From assembly GCA_958295695.1 (NCBI GenBank), contig OY282363.1:973246-1037245 (forward strand): a stretch of DNA of 64,000 nucleotides. Direction: 5' to 3'. Shown here piece by piece: positions 18,064 to 31,200 of the stretch. Made by a program: the position numbers and the translations under genes. Origin of the DNA: an uncultured Alphaproteobacteria bacterium. GTDB lineage: Bacteria; Pseudomonadota; Alphaproteobacteria; SP197. Within the stretch, counting starts at the first letter, position 1, and each line of letters starts with the position of its first letter. A model generated the notes under the pieces. That model saw only the letters and a list, made by a program, of their open reading frames with translations, did no database searches and was not told where the DNA came from.

Positions 18064-18762
18064 TCGTGCCACCGTCACCGGCACGAATTCCTTGTCCAAG
18101 CCCCTGAGCCGATCGATGCGCCGGAACTTCAGCGTCGGAGGCGAGGGGTCCAGCGCTCTTCCATGGCTTCGTCGGATTCCTCATCTTCGTCCATGCTCCC
18201 GGCCCGTCGCGCGTTCGATCGCGGTGTAGCTGGGGTCCCACGCCGGGATGCCTCGGAAGTGACCGGAACGTTCGTACGAGCGGTCGGCGCGGGGCCGACA
18301 CCTCGCGGCCCCTTGCGAAGCGCCGCCGCAGATGCCCCTGGCCCGGCGCTCGGCATAGCGCCGGCGGGCGGCGTAGAGCCCGCGCTCGGCCGCCCGCCGA
18401 CCCGCTCACGGCCAGGCTCTCCCTCTCGAAGGCGCGGGGCGATTCAGGGGCGCGGATTAACGACGGCGGCGCCGGCGGCTATACGGATAGGGTCGGCCGA
18501 AACATGACGGGGATCGGCGTTGGCGCCGGGCCGGGGTCGTTCGTCAGCTTGCGGAAGACGGTCCGGACCGCGCCGCGTTCCGCGCCTACCGCCCGCCGGG
18601 AAGAATCACCGGGCGAGCGGCCGCCGTGCCGGCGTTACGGGTCGGCGAGTCCGTTCGCGCGTCTGGATTGCACCGCGATCGTTCCTTCGGCGAGGCTGCC
18701 CGTCCGCAGGGTCGCCCGAACCTCCTCACCGCCGCTCACGGCCGATCACAAGTGCGTTTATG
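18064..18762. other. Non-coding or decayed stretch
   Basis: No intact gene is seen. On the minus strand around 18,181-18,405 one frame reads AERGLYAARRRYAERRARG and later SGHFRGIPAWDPSYTAIERA before a stop. This looks like real but decayed coding sequence of a family I cannot name. The rest is G+C-rich and without recognisable signals. Confidence 0.4.
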
Positions 18763-18768
18763 TATAAT
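18763..18768 (+). promoter_or_regulatory. Possible -10 element upstream of the giant surface-protein gene
   Basis: A perfect TATAAT stands out in otherwise G+C-rich DNA, followed 3 bases later by a second A+T patch (TATAAC, 18,772-18,777). No matching -35 is obvious at 16-18 bp. If used, the 5' leader of the surface-protein mRNA would be about 450 bases and would contain the large hairpin at 19,012-19,080. Confidence 0.35.
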
Positions 18769-19011
18769 CGGTATAACCCCCCGCCCCCCTAAGTCGTGGA
18801 AGGAGGCTCCAGCGTAGTTTGTTGCTGGCCGAGGAAACAGCCAACGCGGGAACGTGGCGCGCCGGGATGCGAGGGTTGGGGATATTCGCACGAGACGATC
18901 ATTGACGGAGGGCCAGCCACCCCGTATCTGAAAATCAGGTACCCGATGCGCGGGCGGACTTCGGACCATATCGGGGTCGCCTACCGGTTGCAGTCCGCGA
19001 GAGGGGTACCG

Positions 19012-19080
19012 TTCGGCGCAACCCCTTCCGCGCGACACCGGCGCACTACTCCGGTGTCGCGCGGAAGGGGTTGCGCCGAA
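19012..19080. repeat. Perfect 30-bp inverted repeat with 9-base loop
   Basis: Bases 19,012-19,041 are the exact reverse complement of 19,051-19,080; the loop is CGCACTACT. The arms begin TTCGGCGCAACCCCTTCCGC. The stem would be extremely stable as RNA. There is no downstream U-tract, so it is not a standard terminator. It lies 145 bases before the start of the giant gene and could be a leader hairpin, a cruciform or a small mobile-element remnant. Confidence 0.85.
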
Positions 19081-19224
19081 TTCACAGGTAACTTTCACGG
19101 CAAACGAAGGGCCGTACATGTTGCTATTTGCGCACTGGCCGAGCCCCCGCCGGCACGTCCTACGACATGTGATCCCGGATCGGGGGGGGGGGACGGCCGG
19201 GCGATACGGGGTAGCCGCCGTCCG

Positions 19225-22200
19225 ATGACCAGGGCCGGTGTGGTTGCCGGGGCGGCGGCACTGCTGCTGGCGGTGGCGACAGGGTCGCCGGCGGCGGCGC
19301 AGTTGGAGCCGGCCCCGACGCTGTCGATCGATTCGCCGAGCGTGACCGAGGGCGACAGCGGCCAGGAGACGCTCACCTTCACCGCGACGTTGAGTCCGGC
19401 GAGCGCCCAGCAGGTGACGGTGGACTACGCCGACGCCGGGACCGGCACGGCGGCCTCGGGGACCGACTACACGGCGATCGTCGCCGGGACGCTGACCTTC
19501 GCGGCGGGGACGACCAGCCGGACCTTCGACGTCTCGGTGACCGGCGACACGGTGGACGAGGCGGACGAGACCATCCTGGTGGCCCTGAGCAACGCGTCCG
19601 GGGCGACGATCTCGACCACGGCGGGGACCGGGACGGGAACCGTCACCGACGACGACCCACCGATGGTGACGTTGGCGCTGGCGGCTTCGTCCATCGCGGA
19701 GAACGGCGGCGCCACCACGGTGACCGCGACGTTGAGCAGCGCTTCGAGCGCGGACACCACGGTCACGGTGACGGCGGTTTCGGGCTTCTACACGGTGGGG
19801 GCGGACGCGACGATCACGATTGCGGCCGGGAGCACGTCCAACGCCTCGGACACGGTGACGATCACGGCGGTGGACGACGACATCGACAATGTGACGGCCC
19901 GCACCGCCACGGTGGCGGGGACGGCATCGAACAGCCAGGACATCGGCGGCGTGGCCGGCGTGACGCTGACGCTGACCGACGACGAAGCGACGCCGGCGGC
20001 GACGCTGGCGCTGAGTCCGGCGACGATCGCCGAGAGCGGGACGGGCAACGCGACAACGGTGACGGTGACGCTGAGCGGCAAGTCGAGCGCGGCGGTGACG
20101 CTGACGGTGTCGGTGGCGGGCGCGACCGCGGCGGCCGGCGACTTCACGCTGTCGAGCGCCAAGACGCTGACCGTCGCGGCCGAGGCGACGACCAGCACCG
20201 GCGCGGTGACGGTGACGGCGAACGACGACACGACGGACGAGGCGGACGAGACGGTGACGGTGTCGGCGACGGTGTCGGGAACCAGCGGGGTCGCGAACCC
20301 GACGAGCCGGACGCTCACCATCGCCGACAACGACCCGGAGCCGTCGCTGTCGATCAATTCGCCGAGCGTGACCGAGGGGGACAGCGGCTCGAAGAACCTG
20401 ACCTTCACGGTGACGCTGAGCGCGGCGAGCGGCAAGCGGGTGACGGTGGATTACGGCTATACGGGCAGCGGCACGGCAACCCCGGGGACCGACTACACCG
20501 CCATCGCCGACGGCACGCTGACCTTCGATCCCGGGGACACCGAGGAGACCTTCGACGTGTCGGTGATGGGCGACACCGACGGCGAACGCAACGAGACCCT
20601 CAGGGTGACCCTGAGCAACGCCACCAACGCCACGATCGGGACGGCCACCGGCACCGGCACGATCACCGACGACGACGCCGCGCACGCGCTGTCGATCGAC
20701 TCGCCGACCGCGGAGGAGCGCAACAGCGGCTCCCGGATGCTGACGTTCACGCTCACGCTGAGCCGCGCGCACGAGCGGCGGGTGTATGCGTACCTTCGCG
20801 ATACCGGGACGGGGACGGCGACGGCGGGGACCGACTACACGCCTTTCATCCCGCAGTGGGTCCGTCTCGATCCCGGCGAGACCGAGAAGACGGTTTCGAT
20901 CTCGGTGACCGGCGACCGGGTGAAGGAGCAGGACGAGACCGTGGTGCTCGAGATAATCTCGGTGTGGCAGAACCTCGCGACCACTTCGCTCGCGACGCGG
21001 TACGGGACCGGCACGATCACCGACGACGACACGACGCCGGGACTTTCGATCTCGTCGCCGCGGGTGACCGAGGGGAACAGCGGATCGGCGACGCTGACCT
21101 ACGCCGTGACCCTGAGCGCGGCGATCGCCGAGCGGGTGACGGTCGACTACGCCGATGCGGGCACCGGCACGGCGACCTCGGGGACCGACTACACGGCGCT
21201 CACAGGGGGGACGCTAACCTTCGCGGCGAACGAGACCAGCAAGAACATCACGGTATCCGTCACCGGCGACACGACCGTGGAACCGCACGAGACCGTCGCT
21301 GTGCGTCTGAGCAACGCCTCGGGCGCTACGATCCTGACCGCGACCGGCGCCGGCACCATCGCCAACGACGACGGCGCCTCGTCGATTTCGATCTCCTCGC
21401 CGACCGTGGTCGAAGGGACCGGCGGGCCGGCGTCGAGGCTGCGGTTCACCGTGACTCTGAGCAGGGCGCGCTCGCAGTCGACGTCCGTGTGGGTGGGGGA
21501 CGCGGGAACCGGCACGGCGTCGCCAGGGCTCGACTACGCCACGATTACAGGCTGGATACTGAAATACGAGCCCGGCGAGGTCATCCAGACGTACGAATTG
21601 CCGGTGATAACCGATTCGCGCGACGAGCCGAACGAAACGGTCGGTATAAAGGTCGCCGAGGCCTTTATACCGAACAGCCCGGACGTGTTCGGCACGGGGA
21701 CGATCACGGACGACGACCCGACGCCGACGCTGTCGATCGACTCGCCGAGCGTCAACGAAGGCGACAGCAGCACCCGGCTGCTCGAGTGGACGGTGAGCCT
21801 GAGCGCGGCGAGCGGGCGCGAGGTGACCGTGGCCTACGCCTCGGGCACGGGCGGAACCGCAACTTCGGGGACGGACCACACGGCGCTCGTCGGGGGGACG
21901 CTGACCTTCGCGCCGGGCGACACCGAGAAAACCTTCAGCGTGTCGGTGACCGGCGACACCGACGAAGAGCTGAACGAGACGGTGGTCGCGACGCTGAGCG
22001 GCGCGACGAACGCGACGCTCTCGACCGCCACCGGAACGGGGACGATCGTCAACGACGACGGCGTCCTCGTCTCCATCGACTCGCCGAGCGTGACCGAGGG
22101 CGACAGCGGCTCGAAGAACCTGACGTTCACGGCGACCCTGAGCACGGCCAGCACCGGGCAGGTGACGGTGGACTACGCCGACGCCGGAACCGGCACGGCG

Positions 22201-25200
22201 GCCTCGGGCACGGACTACACGGCGATCGCCGGCGGCACGCTGACCTTCGCGGCGGGGACGACCAGCCGGACCTTCGACGTGTCGGTCACCGGCGACACGA
22301 CCGACGAGGCGAACGAGACCATCCTGGTGACGCTGAGCAATGCGTCCGGGGCGACGGTTTCGACGGCGACCGGGACCGGGACGATCACGGACAACGACGG
22401 CGCGCCGACGCTGTCGATCGATTCGCCGAGCGTGACCGAGGGGGACAGCGGCTCGAAGAACCTGACCTACACGGTGACCCTCAGTCCGGCGAGCGGGCAG
22501 CGGGTGACGGTGGACTACGCCGACACCGAGACGGGTACGGCGCTTGCCGGGGTGGACTACACCACGGTCACCGGCGGAAGCCTGACCTTCGAGGCGGGCA
22601 CGACGACCCGGACCTTCGCGGTGTCGGTCATCGGCGACACCCTCTCCGAGGCGGACGAGACGATCCTGGTGTCGCTGGGCAGCCCGACCAATGCGACCGT
22701 ATCGAGCACGGCGGGAACGGGAACCGGCACGATCACCGACGATGAAACGCCGTCGACGCTGTCGATCAGCTCGCCGAGCGTCAACGAAGGGAACAGCGGC
22801 TCGAAGACCCTGACCTACACGGTGACCCTGAGTCCGGCGAGCGGGCAGGAGGTGACGGTGGACTGGGCCGAGGGAACCGGGGGTACGGCGACTTCGGGGA
22901 CGGACTACACCGCCATCACCGGCGGGAGTTTGACCTTCCCCACAGGAACGACCCGTCGGGAGATCACCGTTTCCGTGACGGGCGACACCACGGAGGAGCC
23001 GAACGAGACCGTCGTGGTTACCTTGAGCAACGCCTCGGGCGCCACCATCGCGACGGGAACGGGGACCGGCACGATCGTCAACGACGACGGGTATCTGCTT
23101 TCCATCGACTCCCCGAGCGTAGCCGAGGGGGACAGCGGCTCGAAGAACCTGACGTTCACCGTGACGTTGAGTCCGGCGAGTTCGCGGCAGGTAACCGTGG
23201 CGTATGCGGACGCGGGAACCGGGACGGCGACTTCGGGGACAGACTACACCGCCATCACCGCCGGCGTACTCACCTTCGCGGCGAACGAGACCAGCAAGAC
23301 GATCACCGTCTCGGTGACCGGGGACGCCTCGGACGAGGAGAACGAAACGGTCGAGGTGACCCTGAGCAGCGCGGTCGGCGCGACGATTTCGACGGCGACC
23401 GGAACCGGCACCATCACGGATAACGACGGCGTGCCGACGCTTTCGATCGGCTCGCCGAGCGTGCTGGAGGGGAACAGCGGCTCGGCGACCCTCACCTGGA
23501 CGGTGACCCTGAGTCCGGCGAGCGGCAAACAGGTCACGGTGAACTATGCGGATGCGGGGACGGGGACGGCCACTTCGGGGACGGACTACACCGCGATCAC
23601 CGCCGGCGCCCTGACCTTCACCGCCGGGACGACGAGCCGGACCTTCGATGTGTCGGTGACGGGCGACACCGACCTGGAGCCGAACGAGACCATCCTGGTG
23701 TCGCTGAGCAGCCCGACGAATGCGGTCGTATCGAGCACGGCGGGAACGGGCACTGGCACGATCACCGACGACGACGGCACCCCCACCTTCTCGATCAGTT
23801 CGCCGAGCGTGGTGGAGGGGAACAGCGGCTCGGCGACGCTGAGCTACGTGGTGACGCTGTTCCCGGCAAGCGCGGAACAGCTGAGGGTGCGTTTCTCGGA
23901 CGCCGGGACCGGCACCGCGACGGCGGGAACGGATTACCCGCCGTTCCGGCTGCAGTGGCTCCGTTTCGCAGCCGGCGAGACGCGCAAGACGGTGTCCGTT
24001 GTGGTGACCGGCGACACGGTGAAGGAACCGAACGAGACCGTGGTGGCGGAACTGTTCCTCGCGAGCCAGGACACCGGCGCGACCCTCGGGACGCGGTACG
24101 GGACCGGCACGATCACCGACGACGACACGACGCCGGGGCTTTCGATCTCGTCGCCGCAAGTGACCGAGGGGAACAGCGGGTCGGCGACGCTGACCTACGA
24201 GGTGACGCTGACGGCGGCGGCCAGCCGGCAGGTGACGGTGTCCTACGCCGATGCGGGGACGGGCACGGCGACCTCCGGCGCCGACTACACGGCGATCTCG
24301 GGCGGGACGCTGACGTTCGCGGCGGGGACGACGAGCCAGACCTTCGACGTGTCGGTGACCGGCGACACGACCGTGGAACCGCACGAGACGGTGGTGGCGC
24401 GTCTGAGCAACGCCTCGGGCGCGACGATCCTGACCGCGACGGGGACCGGCACCATCGCCAACGACGACGGCGCCTCGTCGCTGTCGGTTTCGTCGCCGAC
24501 CGTGACCGAGCCGACCGTGACCGATCTGGCCGATCTCGGATCGACCTCCACGATGCGGTTCACGGTGACGCTGAGCGCGGCGCGCTCGCAGTCGGCGCAG
24601 GTGTACTGGTGGGACACGGGGACCGGCACGGCGACCGCGGGCTCCGATTATGGAGAGACGGGCGTCACCGCTCCGGGCCAGCGGTCGCTGACCTTCGGCG
24701 CCGGGGAAGTCAGCAAGACCGTTGAGATCCGCGTGCGGGACGACAATTTAGACGAACCGGACGAAACCATCGTGCTCGCGGTGAGCGAAGCCGCGAACGG
24801 GCAGCCGCGGGTGACGGGGACGGGAACGATCAAGGATGACGATCATCCGCCCACGGTTTCCATCGACTCGCCGAGCGTGACCGAGGGGGACGACGGGTCG
24901 GTGACGCTGACCTACACCGTGAGTCTGACCGGGGCCAGCGGAAGAGAGGTAACCGTGGACTACGCGGACGCGGGGACCGGGACGGCGACCTCGGGAACGG
25001 ACTACACGGCCATCGCCGGCGGCACCTTCACCTTCGCTGCCGTGAGGACACTGATCGCGTCAGCCACGTTCGATGTATCGGTGACGGGGGACACCGCGGA
25101 CGAGCCGCACGAGACCATCGTGGTGGCGCTGAGCAATCCGACGAACGCGACCGTCTCGACTACGGCGGGGACGGGGACCGGCACGATCAACGACGACGAT

Positions 25201-28200
25201 CCGCCGGCCATGTCGATCGACTCGCCGACGGTCACCGAGGGCGGCGCCGATTCGACGGTCACGCTGACATTCACGGTGAGTCTGAGTTCGGCGAGCGAGG
25301 AGCATGTGTCTATGACACTCGCGGATGTGCAGTCGGGCACCGCGACGAAGGGAACGGACTACAACGAGTGGGGCCCCTATGCTATGAGTTTCGCGCCCGG
25401 AGAGACCACCAGGACACTCGATGTCACGGTGAACGGAGACGAGGTCGACGAGGCGGACGAGACGATCCTGGCCCGGCTGAGCAGCCCGAGGAACGCCACC
25501 ATCGCGGTGGCCGACGGCACCGGCACCATCACCGACGACGACCCTTCGCCGACCGTGTCGATCGACACGCCGACCGTGGACGAGGGCGATACCGGTTCCA
25601 CCACGATGACCTACACCGTGACGCTCGATCCGGCGAGCGGGCAGCAGGTGACCGTGGACTACGAGGACGCCGGGACCGGGACGGCAACCTCGGGGACCGA
25701 CTACACGGCGCTCACGGCGGGCACGCTGACCTTCGCGGCGGGGGAGACGAGCAAGACATTCGATGTTTCCGTGACGGGAGACACCACGGACGAGGTCCAT
25801 GAAACCGTCCTGGTGACGCTGAGCAATCCGACGAACGCGAGCGTATCGAGCACGGCGGGGACCGGGACGGGCACGATCACCGACGACGACGGAGTGCCGA
25901 CGCTGTCGATCGATTCGCCGAGCGTGACCGAGGGCGACAGCGGCGCGGTGAACCTGACCTACACCGCCACGCTGAGCGCGGCCAGCGGCAAGCAGGTGAC
26001 GGTGGCCTATGCGGACGCGGGCACCGGCACGGCCACTTCGGGGACGGACTACACGGCGATCTCGGGCGGGACGCTGACCTTGGCGGCGGGGACGACGAGC
26101 CGGACCTTCGACGTCTCGATCACCGGGGACGCGATGGACGAGCCGAACGAGACCATCCTGGTGACGCTGAGCGGCCCGACGAACGCGGTGGTCTCGACCA
26201 CGGCGGGGACCGGGACGGGCACCATCACGGACAATGACGATCCGCCGGGGGTAACGCTGGCGCTGGCGGCGTCTTCGATCTCGGAGAACGGCGGCGTGGC
26301 GACGGTGACGGCGACGCTCTCCCATGCGTCGAGCGCGGCGACGACGGTGACGGTGACGGCGGTGTCGGACTTCTACACCGTGGGGTCGGACGCGACGATC
26401 ACGATCGCGGCGGGCGAGACGGCGAACGCGACGGACACGGCGGCGGTGGCGGCGGTGGACGACGACCTCGACAATGTGGGCAATCGTTCGGTGACGGTGA
26501 CGGGCACGGCGGCCAACGCCCGGGCCGCGGCCGATTCGGAGACCGTGGCGGTAACCGGCGCGACGCTGACGCTGACCGACGACGAAGTTACGCCCACCGT
26601 GGCGCTGGCGTTGTCGGAGCCGGACGCCTTGAAGCCGGACACCATCGACGAGAGCGGGGCGGGCAATGCGAGCACGGTGACGGCGACGCTGAGCGGCAAG
26701 TCGAGCGAGGCGGTGACGCTGACGGTGGCGGCGACGGGCGCCACTGCGGCGGCCGGCGACTTCACGCTGTCGGGCGCGAAGACGCTCACCATCGCGGCGA
26801 AGGCGACGACGAGCACCGGCACGGTGACGGTGACGGCGGTGGACGACACGACGGACGAGGCGGCGGAGACGGTGACGGTCTCGGCGACGGTCTCGGGCTC
26901 CAGCGGGGTCGCGAACCCGACCAGCCGGACCCTCACCATCACGGACAATGACGATCCGCCGAGCGTGACCCTGGCGCTGGCGAATACGGCCATCGTGGAG
27001 AACGGCGGCACGACGACGGTGTCGGCGACGCTCTCCCATGCGTCGAGCGCGGCGACGACGGTGACGGTGACGGCGGTCTCGGACTTCTACACCGTGGGGT
27101 CGGACGCGACGATCACGATCGCGGCGGGCGAGACGGCGAACGCCACGGACACGGCGACGATCGCGGCGGCGGACGACGCCATCGACAATGTCGTCAACCG
27201 CAGCGTCACGGTGACGGGCACGGCGGCCAACGCCCAGGCCGCGGCCGATTCGCAGACCGTGGCGGTGACCGGCGCGCCTCTGACGCTGACCGACGACGAG
27301 GCGACGCCGACCGCGACGCTGGCGCTGAGCCCGGCGACGATCGACGAGAGCGGGGCGGGCAATGCGAGCACGGTGACGGCGACGCTGGACCGTGCGTCGA
27401 GCGAGGCGGTGACGCTGACGGTGTCGGCGGCGGCGGGGACGAACGCGGCGGCGGGCGACTTCAGCCTGTCGAGCGCGAAGACTCTGACGATCGCGGCGGA
27501 GGCCACGGCGAGCACCGGAACGGTGACGATCGAGGCGGTCGATAACGCGACCGACGCGCCGGACAAGTCGGTGACAGTCTCGGCGACGGTCTCGGGCGCC
27601 AGCGGGGTCGCGAACCCGACCAGCCGGACCCTCACCATCGCGGACAATGACGATCCGCCGAGCGTGACCCTGGCGCTGTCGGAGTCGTCGATTTCGGAGA
27701 ACGGCGGCGGGTCCACGGTGACGGCGACGCTGTCGCATCCGTCGAGCGCGGCGACGACGGTGACGGTGACCCCGGTGACGGGCTTCTACACGGTGGGGTC
27801 GGACGCGACCATCGTGATCGCGGCGGGTTCGACGTCGAACGCCTCCGACACGGCGATCATTACGGCGGTGAACGACGCCGTTCACCAGGGGGCGTCCGGT
27901 CGTTCGACGACGGTGACGGGCACGGCGGCCAACGCCCGGGCCGCGGCGGATTCGGAGACCGTGACGGTGACCGGGGCGACGCTGACGCTGACGGACGACG
28001 AGGCGTTGCCGACGGTGGCGTTGGCGCTGTCTCCGACATCGATCTCGGAGACGGACGGGGTGACGACGGTGACGGCGACGCTTTCGGGTGCGTCGAGCGA
28101 AGCGGTGACGGTGACGGTGTCGGCGACGGGCGCGACCGCGGCGGCGGGGGACTTCGCGCTGTCGAGCGCGAGGACGCTGACGATCGCGTCGGGGGATACG

Positions 28201-31200
28201 ACGAGTTCGGGGACGGTGACGGTGTCGGCGGTGGGCGACACGACGGACGAGGCGGACGAGACGGTGTCGGTGTCGGGGACGGCCACGGGCGGCAACGGGG
28301 TGTCGGCGCCGTCGAGCGTGACGCTGACCATCGCGGACGACGACGGGGCGCCGGGTGTGACGCTGGCGCTGTCGCCGTCGTCGGTCTCGGAGAACGGCGG
28401 TGTATCGACGGTGTCGGCGACGCTGTCGCGCGCGTCGGGCTCGGCGACGACGGTGACGGTGTCGGCGGCGGCGGGCTTCTACACGTTGGGTTCGGACACG
28501 ACCATCGTGATCGCGGCGGGTTCGACGGCGAACGCCTCCGACACGGCGATCATTACGGCGGTGAACGACGACGTTCACCAGGGGGCGTCCGGTCGTTCGA
28601 CGACGGTGACGGGCACGGCGGCCAACGCCCGGGCCGCGGCGGATTCGGAGACCGTGACGGTGACCGGGGCGACGCTGACGCTGACGGACGACGAGACGCT
28701 GCCGACGGTGGCGTTGGCGCTGTCTCCGACATCGATCTCGGAGACGGGCGGGGCGTCGACGGTGACGGCGACGCTTTCGGGTGCGTCGAGCGAAGCGGTG
28801 ACGGTGACGGTGTCGGTGACGGGCGCGACCGCGGCGGCGGGGGACTTCGCGCTGTCGAGCGCGAGGACGCTGACGATCGCGTCGGGGGATACGACGAGTT
28901 CGGGGACGGTGACGGTGTCGGCGGTGGGCGACACGACGGACGAGGCGGACGAGACGGTGTCGGTGTCGGGGACGGCCACGGGCGGCAACGGGGTGTCGGC
29001 GCCGTCGAGCGCGACCCTGACCATCGCGGACGACGACGCGGCGCCGGGGGTGACGCTGGCGCTGTCGCCGTCGTCGGTCTCGGAGAACGGGGGCGTGGCG
29101 ACGGTGACGGCGACGCTGTCGCGCGCGTCGGGCTCGGCGACGACGGTGACGGTGTCGGCGGCGGCGGGCTTCTACACGTTGGGTTCGGACACGACCATCG
29201 TGATCGCGGCGGGTTCGACGGCGAACGCCTCCGACACGGCGATCATTACGGCGGTGAACGACACCGTTCACCAGGGGGCGTCCGGTCGTTCGACGACGGT
29301 GACGGGCACGGCGGCCAACGCCCGGGCCGCGGCGGATTCGGAGACCGTGACGGTGACCGGGGCGACGCTGACGCTGACGGACGACGAGACGCTGCCGACG
29401 GTGGCGTTGGCGCTGTCTCCGACATCGATCTCGGAGACGGGCGGGGCGTCGACGGTGACGGCGACGCTTTCGGGTGCGTCGAGCGAAGCGGTGACGGTGA
29501 CGGTGTCGGCGACGGGCGCGACCGCGGCGGCGGGGGACTTCGCGCTGTCGAGCGCGAGGACGCTGACGATCGCGTCGGGGGATACGACGAGTTCGGGGAC
29601 GGTGACGGTGTCGGCGGTGGGCGACACGACGGACGAGGCGGACGAGACGGTGTCGGTGTCGGGGACGGCCACGGGCGGCAACGGGGTGTCGGCGCCGTCG
29701 AGCGCGACGCTGACCATCGCGGACGACGACGGGGCGCCGGGTGTGACGCTGGCGCTGTCGCCGTCGTCGGTCTCGGAGAACGGCGGTGTATCGACGGTGT
29801 CGGCGACGCTGTCGCGCGCGTCGGGCTCGGCGACGACGGTGACGGTGTCGGCGGCGGCGGGCTTCTACACGTTGGGTTCGGACACGACCATCGTGATCGC
29901 GGCGGGTTCGACGGCGAACGCCTCCGACACGGCGATCATTACGGCGGTGAACGACGCCGTTCACCAGGGGGCGTCCGGTCGTTCGACGACGGTGACGGGC
30001 ACGGCGGCCAACGCCCGGGCCGCGGCGGATTCGGAGACCGTGACGGTGACCGGGGCGACGCTGACGCTGACGGACGACGAGACGCTGCCGACGGTGGCGT
30101 TGGCGCTGTCTCCGACATCGATCTCGGAGAGTGGCGGGGCGACGACGGTGACGGCGACGCTTTCGGGTGCGTCGAGCGAAGCGGTGACGGTGACGGTGTC
30201 GGTGACGGGCGCGACCGCGGCGGCGGGGGACTTCGCGCTGTCGAGCGCGAGGACGCTGACGATCGCGTCGGGGGATACGACGAGTTCGGGGACGGTGACG
30301 GTGTCGGCGGTGGGCGACACGACGGACGAGGCGGACGAGACGGTGTCGGTGTCGGGGACGGCCACGGGCGGCAACGGGGTGTCGGCGCCGTCGAGCGCGA
30401 CCCTGACCATCGCGGACGACGACGCGGCGCCGGGGGTGACGCTGGCGCTGTCGCCGTCGTCGGTCTCGGAGAACGGGGGCGTGGCGACGGTGACGGCGAC
30501 GCTGTCGCGCGCGTCGGGCTCGGCGACGACGGTGACGGTGTCGGCGGCGGCGGGCTTCTACACGTTGGGTTCGGACACGACCATCGTGATCGCGGCGGGT
30601 TCGACGGCGAACGCCTCCGACACGGCGATCATTACGGCGGTGAACGACACCGTTCACCAGGGGGCGTCCGGTCGTTCGACGACGGTGACGGGCACGGCGG
30701 CCAACGCCCGGGCCGCGGCGGATTCGGAGACCGTGACGGTGACCGGGGCGACGCTGACGCTGACGGACGACGAGACGCTGCCGACGGTGGCGTTGGCGCT
30801 GTCTCCGACATCGATCTCGGAGACGGGCGGGGCGTCGACGGTGACGGCGACGCTTTCGGGTGCGTCGAGCGAAGCGGTGACGGTGACGGTGTCGGCGACG
30901 GGCGCGACCGCGGCGGCGGGGGACTTCGCGCTGTCGAGCGCGAGGACGCTGACGATCGCGTCGGGGGATACGACGAGTTCGGGGACGGTGACGGTGTCGG
31001 CGGTGGGCGACACGACGGACGAGGCGGACGAGACGGTGTCGGTGTCGGGGACGGCCACGGGCGGCAACGGGGTGTCGGCGCCGTCGAGCGCGACGCTGAC
31101 CATCGCGGACGACGACGGGGCGCCGGGTGTGACGCTGGCGCTGTCGCCGTCGTCGGTCTCGGAGAACGGCGGTGTATCGACGGTGTCGGCGACGCTGTCG

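Noticed and set aside
18796..19224. In-frame N-terminal extension of the giant surface protein
   Set aside because: The extension reads through the hairpin at 19,012-19,080 and is low in coding character. A clear signal peptide begins at 19,225.
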